Translations under genes and position numbers: made by a program
In this document: piece by piece, positions 6,860 through 14,704 of the stretch
How the letters are laid out: every line of letters begins with the position of its first letter
Position numbering within the stretch: the first letter of the stretch is position 1
Source of the DNA: Anaerolineae bacterium CG2_30_64_16
GTDB lineage: Bacteria; Chloroflexota; Anaerolineae; CG2-30-64-16
Assembly (NCBI GenBank): GCA_001871755.1
Contig: MNXL01000314.1
Span: 1-14,710, forward strand
Direction of reading: 5' to 3'
DNA: 14,710 bases
Notes under the pieces: model-generated
What the model saw: the letters and a program-made list of their open reading frames with translations, nothing else
Told to the model about the DNA's origin: nothing
Databases searched by the model: none

Positions 6860-7130
6860 ACCGTTTCCGCTCCCCCGCGTCCATGTCCCGTGCGCTCAAG
6901 ATCAACGCTGTATTCGCCCGTTTGTGGATGAAGAACACGACCAGATAGCGTCCTGCATCGGTCTGCCTGAAAGCAGCATAGACGTCTTCGCCTGGGCGAT
7001 GACCTCCTTCAGCGAAGCGATACTTCGGCCGATCGAAGAACACTTCCTCGGCTTGGTCTTGTGTGACACCGTGTTTGACAATCAGCTTCTCAACGATGTC
7101 GGGCAGCCAGATGAAGTCGTCAATGTACAT
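6846..7130 (-). CDS. brnT: BrnT family toxin
   Basis: This 94-residue protein matches the BrnT (formerly DUF497) family: an N-terminal WLPDIVEKLIVKHGVTQDQAEEV segment, HRPGEDVYAAFRQTDAGRYL (44-63), and the C-terminal ALILSARDMDAGERKRYERK with R81, E87 and Y91 in the usual places. Characterised BrnT is a RelE-like ribonuclease that blocks translation and is neutralised by a ribbon-helix-helix antitoxin, which here follows with a 14-nt overlap. The ATG at 7130 is chosen over the adjacent TTG because GGGAGG lies six bases upstream. The gene starts 27 nt after the nuoL stop, in the same direction, and shows no obvious inactivating change. Confidence 0.88.
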   Translation of the reverse strand: MYIDDFIWLPDIVEKLIVKHGVTQDQAEEVFFDRPKYRFAEGGHRPGEDVYAAFRQTDAGRYLVVFFIHKRANTALILSARDMDAGERKRYERK

Positions 7131-7136
7131 CAACCG

Positions 7137-7142
7137 CCTCCC
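7137..7142 (-). promoter_or_regulatory. Shine-Dalgarno deciding the brnT start
   Basis: GGGAGG on the minus strand, 6 nt before the ATG at 7130. It supports strong, independent translation initiation of the toxin after the nuoL stop codon. Confidence 0.75.
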
Positions 7143-7157
7143 GCCGGAACTCCACCA

Positions 7158-9089
<1,932 letters not shown>

Positions 9090-9100
9090 GGGAACTCCGG

Positions 9101-9206
9101 CTTGGTAGATTGGGGCTTGGTAGCTTGGTAGATTGGTCGCCTTGTAGAAAGAGAGCTTTCATAACCAGAAGACCAAGTTACCAATCTACCAAGTTACCAA
9201 TCTACC
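9101..9206. repeat. TTGGTAGA hairpin repeat between nuoK and nuoL
   Basis: The G-rich arm consists of CTTGGTAG/ATTGG units (9101-9137) and the C-rich arm of CCAATCTACCAAGTTA units (9174-9206). A perfect 13-bp pairing is seen between 9124-9136 and 9181-9193. The nuoK stop codon TAG (9202-9204) is itself part of the repeat. The spacer between the arms (about 9138-9173) is not repetitive. Confidence 0.85.
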
Positions 9207-9504
9207 CTTTCAGTAAATTGACATCTTCGATATTCGTCGTGTCCTTGTGCCGCACTACGGTCATCACGATCGCCAGGCCCACCGCGACCTCGGCCGCGGC
9301 GACGACCATCGCCATCAGGACGAAGATCTGGCCGTTCAACTGGAGAAAATGCTTCGCCAGCGCCGCGAAGGTCAGATTGACCGCGTTGAGCATCATCTCC
9401 ACCGACATGAAGATGATCAGCACGTTGCGCCGGATCAGCACGCCGACGACGCCGATGCAGAATAGAACCGCGCTCAGGATCAAGTAAGATGAAGTGGGAA
9501 CCAT
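9202..9504 (-). CDS. nuoK: NADH-quinone oxidoreductase subunit K
   Basis: This 100-residue, three-helix membrane subunit of complex I has the family's usual length. The two buried glutamates of the proton path are present: E36 in FMSVEMMLNAVNL and E72 in VVAAAEVAVGLAIV. The start at 9504 is fixed by GAGGA five bases upstream and by homology. A longer reading from 9585 would only translate the hairpin repeat of the nuoJ-nuoK spacer. The stop codon TAG lies within the repeat that follows. It is co-directional with nuoJ and nuoL. Confidence 0.97.
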   Translation of the reverse strand: MVPTSSYLILSAVLFCIGVVGVLIRRNVLIIFMSVEMMLNAVNLTFAALAKHFLQLNGQIFVLMAMVVAAAEVAVGLAIVMTVVRHKDTTNIEDVNLLKG

Positions 9505-9509
9505 GTCAG

Positions 9510-9514
9510 TCCTC
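9510..9514 (-). promoter_or_regulatory. Shine-Dalgarno deciding the nuoK start
   Basis: GAGGA on the minus strand, 5 nt before the ATG at 9504. It rejects the upstream in-frame start at 9585, which lies in the repeat. Confidence 0.8.
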
Positions 9515-9528
9515 GGATACAGGTCAAA

Positions 9529-9594
9529 GGTATTGGGTATTAGGTATTGGGTATTCAGGTGATCTCCAATACCCAATACCCCCAATATCGAATA
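9529..9594. repeat. GGTATTG hairpin repeat between nuoJ and nuoK
   Basis: 7-nt units GGTATTG and GGTATTA form one arm, and CAATACC units the other. A perfect 13-bp stem pairs 9543-9555 with 9568-9580 around a 12-nt loop, and the pairing extends imperfectly on both sides. The repeat starts directly after the nuoJ stop codon on the transcribed strand. It belongs to the same family as the hairpin between nuoM and nuoN. Confidence 0.85.
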
Positions 9595-10218
9595 TCATCC
9601 CTCGTTCTTCGCTAACACCACCGCGCCCACCATCCCCACCAACAGCAGCACGGAGGTCAGCTCAAACGGCAGCAGGTAATCGGTGTAAAGCGCCGCGCCG
9701 ATCGCCTCGACGCTGCCCTGGCCGAACGCGGCCGCGTTGCCTTGCACAGGAAACAGGTGGCCGGTGACCAGGCCGTAGCCCACAGCAGCCAGCAGCAAAA
9801 CCGCCAGCACGAGCGCCAGGGAGCCGCGGAGCCGCGGAGCCGCGGAACCGTGAGGAGAAGCCAGGGAGGTCGCGGCGTCCCCCTGTTTCCTTGTTTCCTT
9901 GTCTCCCTTCGGCAAGCCGTTCGACAGGCTCACGAGGGACCTCAGGGCGGCGCCTTGTCTACTTGTTTCCCTGTCCCCCGGCCCCAACTCCCCGCCGCCG
10001 ATCAGCATGACGACAAACAAGAACAAGACGACAATCGCGCCCGCGTAGACGATGATCTGCACCGCGGCCAGGAACTGCGCCTGGAGCAGGATGTACATGG
10101 CGGCCAGAGTCGCAAAGTTCAGCAGCAGAAACAGGGCGCTGTAGACCGGCTTGCGGCTGAGGATCACGCCCAACGCGGCAACAACGGCAATCGCAGCAAA
10201 CACAATAAAGAGAAACAT
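9595..10218 (-). CDS. nuoJ: NADH-quinone oxidoreductase subunit J with a repeat-derived insert
   Basis: This membrane subunit of complex I is read as 207 residues; the family is usually about 165-170. Helices 1-3 (residues 1-78) include LLNFATLAAMYILL and the conserved VQIIVYAGAIVVLFLFVVML. The last two helices resume at about 132 (RGSLALVLAVLLLAAVGYGL) and 185 (LPFELTSVLLLVGMVGAVVLAK). Between them, residues about 81-131 are hydrophilic and encoded by several short repeats. The frame is kept throughout. The ATG at 10218 is chosen because GAGG lies five bases upstream and because homology starts at MFLFIVFAA. The protein may still work, since the insert falls in a loop between helices. Confidence 0.95.
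   Translation of the reverse strand: MFLFIVFAAIAVVAALGVILSRKPVYSALFLLLNFATLAAMYILLQAQFLAAVQIIVYAGAIVVLFLFVVMLIGGGELGPGDRETSRQGAALRSLVSLSNGLPKGDKETRKQGDAATSLASPHGSAAPRLRGSLALVLAVLLLAAVGYGLVTGHLFPVQGNAAAFGQGSVEAIGAALYTDYLLPFELTSVLLLVGMVGAVVLAKNEG
9821..9979. repeat. Composite repeat insertion inside nuoJ
   Basis: Three unrelated repeat types lie side by side. GAGCCGCG occurs three times in perfect 8-nt tandem with a diverged fourth copy (9821-9852). Two blocks of the 8-nt unit CTTGTTTC with variants (9882-9907 and 9953-9979) flank an imperfect palindrome (about 9901-9941) that carries TTCGGCAAGCC and TTCGACAGGCTC. The palindrome resembles a widespread bacterial repeat of the type TTCGACAAGCTC. 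The total insertion of about 150 nt keeps the nuoJ frame. Confidence 0.8.
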
Positions 10219-10247
10219 GCCTACCTCTGGTCTTGCATATGGCAGAT

Positions 10248-10298
10248 CCAATCCCTAATCCCCAATACCCAATACCCAATCCCCAATCCCCAATCCCC
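10248..10298. repeat. GGGATTG repeat between nuoI and nuoJ, G-quadruplex-like
   Basis: On the transcribed strand, 7-nt units GGGATTG, GGGTATT and GGGATTA follow one another seven times, starting immediately after the nuoI TGA stop. It has many more than four runs of three or more G with 3-4-nt loops, which is the formal pattern for a G-quadruplex. The matching C-rich arm is absent here, so this copy is not a hairpin. Confidence 0.85.
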
Positions 10299-10772
10299 TC
10301 ATTCCGCCCTCACCACCACATTCGGCGTCTTCGGGTTCAACAACTGTTCTTTGGTCAACAAGAACCCATCCCGATTATACACCGCCAACTCAAAATCATG
10401 GCCCAGGACGATGGCCTCGACCGGGCAGGCGGTCTCGCAGTCGCCGCAGAAAACGCAGCGCATCAGGTTGACCTCGTAGAGACTGGCGTAGCGCTCGCCC
10501 GGGCTGGTCGGGTGCTGCGGGTCGTTCTCGGCCGCCTCCACATGGATCGCGCCCGTCGGGCAGGCGGCTTCACACAACATGCAGCCGATGCAGCGTTCCA
10601 GTCCACTCTCGTAGCGCCGCAGTTCATGGCGAGCGCGGAAGCGCGGGTACACGGCGACCGGTTCTTCCGGGTATTGCACCGTCAATGGTTTTTGAAAGAG
10701 CGCGTGCAGCGTCACGCCCATGGCCTGGACGATTGCGCCGATTTCTTTGAACACCATGCTCACACTGGACAT
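10299..10772 (-). CDS. nuoI: NADH-quinone oxidoreductase subunit I (two 4Fe-4S clusters)
   Basis: This 157-residue peripheral-arm subunit carries electrons to the quinone site. Two complete ferredoxin motifs are present: CIGCMLCEAACP (C61, C64, C67, C71) and CVFCGDCETACP (C106, C109, C112, C116), binding clusters N6a and N6b by family knowledge. The N-terminal helix is amphipathic (MVFKEIGAIVQAMGVTLHALF). The ATG at 10772 is supported by GGAG seven bases upstream. An earlier in-frame start at 10826 would translate spacer repeats. The gene lies between nuoH and nuoJ, as in most nuo operons. Confidence 0.97.
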   Translation of the reverse strand: MSSVSMVFKEIGAIVQAMGVTLHALFQKPLTVQYPEEPVAVYPRFRARHELRRYESGLERCIGCMLCEAACPTGAIHVEAAENDPQHPTSPGERYASLYEVNLMRCVFCGDCETACPVEAIVLGHDFELAVYNRDGFLLTKEQLLNPKTPNVVVRAE

Positions 10773-10783
10773 GGAACGACTCC

Positions 10784-10846
10784 GTACTGCGTATTGCATA
10801 CTGTGGCTGGCCCACCAACCTACCAAATTACCAATCTACCAATCTA
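10784..10846. repeat. Mixed short repeats between nuoH and nuoI
   Basis: Two repeat types share this spacer. Next to nuoH are TAGATTGG/TAATTTGG units of 8 nt (10811-10846), and the nuoH TAG stop is the first base triplet of this tract. Next to nuoI are 7-nt units TATGCAA, TACGCAG and TACGGAG (minus strand, about 10782-10803). Neither forms a strong hairpin here. Confidence 0.7.
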
Positions 10847-11845
10847 CAGCAACACCACCACCACTGCCGTGATCGCCATGTAGATCAGCGACATCGGGAA
10901 CAGGAACGTCCAGCAAAACTTGAGCAACTGATCGTAGCGCACCCTGGGCAGGCTGGTGCGCACCCAGATAAACAGAAAGATCATTGCCAAGACCTTGATG
11001 GCGAAGTAGATCAGGCCCAGGAATGGCACTTGAGCCACAAACGGGCCGCGCCACCCACCGAAGAAGAGCGTCACCACCACACCGCTGGCCGCGATCATGT
11101 GCAGATACTCGGTCATGTAGTAAAGGGCGAACTTGATCCCGCCATATTCGGTTTGAAAGCCGGCGACCAGTTCGTTCTCAGTCTCCGGCAGGTCAAAGGG
11201 ACTCCGGTTGGTCTCGGCCAGGACCGTAGTAAAGTAGAACGGAAAGGCCAGCAGTATCCAGACTCGAAAATACCACGGTAGCGTCTGATTCACGATCTGC
11301 ACCAGACTCAAGGTGCCGGTCATCAACAGGATCGCGATCAGCATGATGCCCATCGGCAGTTCATAGGAGAGCATCTGCGCGCTGGTGCGGAGCGCGCCCA
11401 ACAACGAGTATTTGTTGTTGCTGGCCCAGCCGCCCAGGATCACGCCGTAAGTGCCCACCCCAGCGATCGCCAGCACGTAAAGCAGCCCGATGTTGACGTC
11501 CGCCACGACCATCGGGATCTTCTGGCCAAACAGCATCAGGTCAGGCCCCACTGGCACGACGGCGAAGATCGCCAGGGCCGGCGCGATCGCCAGGGCCGGG
11601 CCGAGCACGTACAAGATCTTATCCACGTGGCCCGGAATGATCTCCTCCTTGAAAATCATCTTCAGGGCGTCGGCGATCGGGTGTCCCAGCCCGAATTTCC
11701 CCGCCCGGTTGGGTCCATAGCGCAGTTGAAAACGGCCCACGACCTTGCGTTCAAACCAGGTCAGGTAGGCAAAGCCCGTCAGCAGCACGACGATCAGCAC
11801 GATCGCTTTGACGGCCGGAATGAGAATCAGGTTAGTCCAGTCCAT
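10844..11845 (-). CDS. nuoH: NADH-quinone oxidoreductase subunit H
   Basis: This 333-residue membrane subunit forms much of the quinone chamber at the junction of the peripheral and membrane arms. Conserved stretches include TWFERKVVGRFQLRYGPNRAG, the acidic loop segment ADALKMIFKEEIIP, GWASNNKYSLLGALR, and ETNRSPFDLPETENELVAGF followed by TEYGG. Its length is normal and it carries no insertion. The ATG at 11845 (MDWTNLILIP) fits the homology; the ORF could extend to 11926, but that would translate TTGGTAAA repeats. The ribosome site is weak. The stop codon TAG is part of the following repeat tract. Confidence 0.97.
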   Translation of the reverse strand: MDWTNLILIPAVKAIVLIVVLLTGFAYLTWFERKVVGRFQLRYGPNRAGKFGLGHPIADALKMIFKEEIIPGHVDKILYVLGPALAIAPALAIFAVVPVGPDLMLFGQKIPMVVADVNIGLLYVLAIAGVGTYGVILGGWASNNKYSLLGALRTSAQMLSYELPMGIMLIAILLMTGTLSLVQIVNQTLPWYFRVWILLAFPFYFTTVLAETNRSPFDLPETENELVAGFQTEYGGIKFALYYMTEYLHMIAASGVVVTLFFGGWRGPFVAQVPFLGLIYFAIKVLAMIFLFIWVRTSLPRVRYDQLLKFCWTFLFPMSLIYMAITAVVVVLL

Positions 11846-11856
11846 GACTTTTGTCC

Positions 11857-11921
11857 GTAGATTGGTGACTCGATAGATTGGTAAATTGGTAAATTGGTAA
11901 ATTGGTGACTCGGTTGAAGGC
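11857..11921. repeat. TTGGTAAA repeat between nuoG and nuoH
   Basis: Three perfect tandem copies of the 8-nt unit ATTGGTAA and flanking variants (GTAGATTGGTGACTCG, GATAGATTGG, ATTGGTGACTCGG) fill the spacer between the nuoG 3' end and nuoH. ATTGGTGACTCG occurs twice, once on each side. The C-rich version is on the transcribed strand, the reverse of the tracts after nuoI and nuoK. Confidence 0.85.
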
Positions 11922-11949
11922 GCCAACTTACCGTCTCACAATCCCTGAT

Positions 11950-12375
11950 TCAACTGGCGACGTTGATAGTTACAGTCATCACTTCGCCGTGCCCTGCACC
12001 AAGCGTCTCAGCGGGCAGATCGGCCAGGTGGGACGGAATCCACGCCGTGCCGGGCTGAACGGAGGCGTCGGCCTTCAAGGTCAAGGTTACGCTGCCACGA
12101 GACGAGGTGACAGACACCTGGCTGCCCTCGGCCAGCTTCGCAGCCGCCAGATCGGCCGGGTTGAGCGCCACGAACGGCGCCGGCGTCAGCTTGCGCACCT
12201 GATCCGGCGCATGTTGCATGAACAGACCGGTGTCCCAGAGCAGCGGGCTGCTGACGAGCAGGAAGCTGCCGGGTTGGGGGTTGGGGATTGGGGATTGCTC
12301 GATCCCCAATCCCTGATCCCTAATCTCAATTCCTTCGCCGACCACTGGACGCCTTGTTCGCCCAGGCTCTCCCAC
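11950..12375 (-). pseudogene. nuoG: Frame-shifted 3' end of nuoG (C-terminal domain)
   Basis: This 141-codon reading in a different frame from the main nuoG ORF contains the expected C-terminal domain. GSFLLVSSPLLWDTGLFMQH resumes at 12270, followed by APDQVRKLTPAPFVALNPADLAAAKL and the small beta-barrel-like stretch up to TINVAS. This is the molybdopterin-dinucleotide-binding-type domain found at the end of NuoG. The residues before 12270 in this frame are repeat-derived (GIEQSPIPNPQP) or meaningless. Its only upstream start is a GTG at 12375 without a good ribosome site, so independent translation is unlikely. It represents either a true frameshift mutation, a recoding event or a sequence error in the G/C-run repeat. 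Confidence 0.8.
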
Positions 12376-14579
12376 CGGATATTGGCATAGATGGGCACGG
12401 CCCTGGCGATTTCTTCCAGCACCGACGCGGCATCGGGATAGCGCCAGGCCTTAGGCGCCAGGGTCTGTTTCGTCTTGCGATGTTTCTTCTTCTTCCAGTC
12501 CGGCTCAGCGGCCTCGGTGGCCGGCCCCTGAGCGGCCAGCCAGCGATCGGCCAGGGCGGTCAAGATAGCCCAGTCGGGTCGGCTCTCGCCGACGGCTCGG
12601 ATGCCCTGCGGGGCGCGTTGTACGCGGCGCTCCAGGTTGGTGTAGGTACCGTCCGCCTCAGCAAAGCTGGTCAGCGGCAGGACAACGTCAGCCAATCCCG
12701 CCGTGTCGGTCAAGAACAGATCCTGCACCACCAGGAAATCCAGCCCGCGTAACGCTTCCGCAACGGCCGGATCGGCGCCGGGGTCGGCGCCCATGACGAA
12801 CAGCGCCCGTACGCCGCCATTGACCATCTGGCGATAGGTGAGGCCTGGTTCGGTCGGCGGTTGGACGCCCCACAACTTACCCAGCCGCTCGCGTACGGCC
12901 GCGTCCGCCACAGACTGGTGACCGGGCAGCGTATCGGGCAGCAGCCCCATGTCCCGCGCGCCCTGCTCGTTCGCTGCCGCGCCGACGTAGGCCACTTTGT
13001 CGCCCTGGCCCAACGCGGTCACCAGGTTGGCCAACGCCGACACCGCCGCCCGCCCGCGCTCGCCCGTCGCTGCGTCAGGGCCGTAGATGAAGAGCGGGGA
13101 TTTGGCGGATAGCAGAAGCTCGATGGCAGCGGGATATTGGGTATTAGGGATTGGGGATTGGGAGGTGCGGGTGTCTGTTTTGCCCTTTGCCTCTGGTCTC
13201 CTGCCCGCCTGCTCCCTAATCCCTAATCCCTGCTCCCTGGCCTTTCCCGCCTGAACCGCTGCGGCCAGCTCGTCCAACAGCACCGCCTCGTTGCCGGGCA
13301 GCACGGGCAGACACGCGCCTTTGGCCGGCGTGTAGCGCGCCAACTCGATGCGTCGCGGGTGGACGATCAGCAGCCTGGCGCCCGTACGTCGGACGGCCCG
13401 CTTGATGTGCAGGGCGAGTACCGGGGCGGCCTCGCTCGGATCGAAGCCGACGAGCACGATCAGATCGCTCTTGGCGATGTCCGCGATGGCCGAGAGGCCG
13501 GTCGGCCAGGCGCGCACGGCCGAGCCGCCCGCGAAGTCCACGTTGTTTGTGCCGACCACCGCGCGGAAAAACTTCTGGAACAGGTAGGCCGCCTCGTTGC
13601 TGACTCGCGCCGAGGCGACGCCGCCGCTGGCGGCCGCGCCGCTGGCATCGGCCACCGCGGCCAGCTTTTCGATGATCCGGCCCAACGCCTCATCCCAGGT
13701 CGCCTCGCGCAGCGCCCCGTCATCCCGCACCATCGGTTTCGCCAGCCGCTCCGGGTGATCCACGAACTGGTGGACGAACCGTCCCTTATCGCAGATCCAC
13801 TCGTCGTTGACGGCCGCGTTTTCCCGGGCGACGATGCGGCGCAGTTCATGCGATCGTTCGTCCAGCCGCAGGTTGCAGCCGACCGGGCAGTGGTTGCAGA
13901 CCGAAGGCGTCTTCTTCAGCTCCCACGGGCGGTAGCGGAAGCGGGAGACGCGGTTGGTCAGCGCGCCGACGGGGCAGATGTCAATGATGCTGCCCGAGGT
14001 CGCCGCGTCCACGGGGCGCTCGGGGAAGATATCAATCATCGTCTCGCCGCCGCGCTCGAAGAGGCCGAGCTGCGGCTTGTCTTCCCATTCTTCCAGGTAG
14101 CGGATGCAGCGCCAGCAGAGGATACAGCGTTCCTGGTCGAGCATGATCAGGTCGCTGATGGGGTAGTGCTTCTGCTTGTGGCGCTTCGGCTCGATGAACT
14201 GGCTGACGCCGGGGCCGTACGCCATCGTCTGATCTTGCAGCGGACACTCGCCGCCCTTGTCGCAGATGGGGCAGTCGAGCGGGTGGTTGATCAGGATGAA
14301 GCCCAGGTTGGCCTCGCGCACGGCCTTCACCTGCTCGGTGTTTGTGCGGACGGCCATCCCTTCGGCCACACGCACGGTGCACGCGGTGTCCAGCCGGCTG
14401 CCGCGCGGCCCGACGAACTCGACCAGGCACATGCGGCACGCGCCGAGCGGGTCGAGCTTGGGATGCGAGCAGAAGACCGGGATCTCGATGCCGGCTGCTT
14501 TCGCTGCATCCACCACCAGCGTACCGGCGGGAACGGTTACTTTTACGTCGTCGATGGTCAGAGTGACCGGGTCAGGCAT
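12186..14579 (-). CDS. nuoG: NADH-quinone oxidoreductase subunit G (main ORF)
   Basis: This Fe-S subunit belongs to the peripheral arm. The N-terminal 2Fe-2S ferredoxin domain has C37, C48, C51 and C67. The His-Cys 4Fe-4S motif is HPLDCPICDKGGEC (H99, C103, C106, C112). A second 4Fe-4S site is CILCWRC (C152, C155, C158) with C202. The N7-type motif CNHCPVGC (C228, C231, C235) with C263 is also present. A molybdopterin-oxidoreductase-like domain follows from about 275. Two oddities stand out: an in-frame repeat insert at about residues 445-484, and a loss of frame within a second repeat near 12271-12332, after which the ORF ends in 28 unrelated residues. The full gene would reach 11950, about 876 residues. 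A Lys-rich linker (KKKKHRKTKQ) precedes the C-terminal part. The start has GAGGA six bases upstream. Confidence 0.95.
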   Translation of the reverse strand: MPDPVTLTIDDVKVTVPAGTLVVDAAKAAGIEIPVFCSHPKLDPLGACRMCLVEFVGPRGSRLDTACTVRVAEGMAVRTNTEQVKAVREANLGFILINHPLDCPICDKGGECPLQDQTMAYGPGVSQFIEPKRHKQKHYPISDLIMLDQERCILCWRCIRYLEEWEDKPQLGLFERGGETMIDIFPERPVDAATSGSIIDICPVGALTNRVSRFRYRPWELKKTPSVCNHCPVGCNLRLDERSHELRRIVARENAAVNDEWICDKGRFVHQFVDHPERLAKPMVRDDGALREATWDEALGRIIEKLAAVADASGAAASGGVASARVSNEAAYLFQKFFRAVVGTNNVDFAGGSAVRAWPTGLSAIADIAKSDLIVLVGFDPSEAAPVLALHIKRAVRRTGARLLIVHPRRIELARYTPAKGACLPVLPGNEAVLLDELAAAVQAGKAREQGLGIREQAGRRPEAKGKTDTRTSQSPIPNTQYPAAIELLLSAKSPLFIYGPDAATGERGRAAVSALANLVTALGQGDKVAYVGAAANEQGARDMGLLPDTLPGHQSVADAAVRERLGKLWGVQPPTEPGLTYRQMVNGGVRALFVMGADPGADPAVAEALRGLDFLVVQDLFLTDTAGLADVVLPLTSFAEADGTYTNLERRVQRAPQGIRAVGESRPDWAILTALADRWLAAQGPATEAAEPDWKKKKHRKTKQTLAPKAWRYPDAASVLEEIARAVPIYANIRWESLGEQGVQWSAKELRLGIRDWGSSNPQSPTPNPAASCSSAARCSGTPVCSCNMRRIRCAS
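12271..12332. repeat. Hairpin repeat at the nuoG frame break
   Basis: GGGGATT/GGGTTGG units (12271-12297) face CCCCAAT/CCCTGAT units (12302-12332). A perfect 12-bp stem pairs 12284-12295 with 12302-12313 around a 6-nt loop. The frame change of nuoG falls between about 12345 and 12270, that is in or next to this repeat. The tract has a 5-G run (12276-12280) where most units have four, a plausible site for the length change. Confidence 0.85.
13128..13247. repeat. In-frame hairpin repeat insertion inside nuoG
   Basis: G-rich units (13131-13163, ATTGGGTATTAGGGATTGGG) and C-rich units (13211-13239, CTCCCTAATCCCTAATCCC) flank a non-repeated stretch of about 47 nt. The arms pair over about 18 bp with one mismatch and one bulge. 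They belong to the same family as the intergenic hairpins. The inserted residues read GLGIREQAGRRP and SQSPIPNTQYP in the NuoG frame. NuoG family sequence stops near ELAAAVQAG and resumes at AIELLLSAKSPLF. Confidence 0.85.
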
Positions 14580-14581
14580 AA

Positions 14582-14643
14582 CGAATCCTCGAATGGGCGA
14601 ATCAGCGAATCAACGAATCAGCGAATGGCGACTCAACGAATAG
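14582..14643. repeat. GCGAATCA repeat upstream of nuoG
   Basis: The 8-nt unit GCGAATCA (variants ACGAATCA, GCGAATGG, CGACTCAA) occurs six or more times between the right-hand spacer and the nuoG start. The nuoG ribosome site GAGGATTCG (minus strand) lies at its edge and appears to share the GATTCG part of the repeat. Confidence 0.85.
14586..14590 (-). promoter_or_regulatory. Shine-Dalgarno of nuoG
   Basis: GAGGA on the minus strand with a 6-nt spacer to the ATG at 14579. It fixes the start and lies at the edge of the GCGAATCA repeat. Confidence 0.75.
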
Positions 14644-14679
14644 CCAGGAATTGTATCCTCTCAATAATCCGGGGTGGCT

Positions 14680-14704
14680 GTGGCCGGTCTCCTGACCGAG
14701 CCAC
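14680..14704. repeat. Hairpin at the right edge
   Basis: GTGGCCGGTC (14680-14689) pairs with GACCG-A-GCCAC (14694-14704) over 10 bp with one bulged A and a TCCT loop. It lies between the GCGAATCA repeat and the window's edge, where nuoF is expected upstream of nuoG. I cannot tell whether it is intergenic or the end of the upstream gene. The 131 bases from 14580 to 14710 hold no gene that I can support. Confidence 0.6.

Noticed and set aside
9202..9585. Longer nuoK reading starting at 9585
   Set aside because: The extra 27 residues translate the spacer hairpin repeat (LNTQYLIPNT), and a good ribosome site precedes the ATG at 9504.
10248..10298. CRISPR array
   Set aside because: The units are 7 nt and directly tandem, with no unique spacers and no cas genes nearby. 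The other tandem tracts are the same in this respect.
10299..10826. Longer nuoI reading starting at 10826
   Set aside because: The extra residues come from spacer repeats, and GGAG precedes the ATG at 10772.
10844..11926. Longer nuoH reading starting at 11926
   Set aside because: The N-terminal extension (YQFTNLPIYRVTNL) is translated TTGGTAAA repeat. Family homology begins at MDWTN.
11950..12375. Independent small gene instead of a nuoG fragment
   Set aside because: Its content is the NuoG C-terminal domain, its start is a GTG without a ribosome site, and its first third is repeat or out-of-frame nuoG.
13128..13247. Inverted-repeat insertion sequence
   Set aside because: There is no transposase gene, the arms are themselves tandem 7-nt repeats, and no target-site duplication could be identified.
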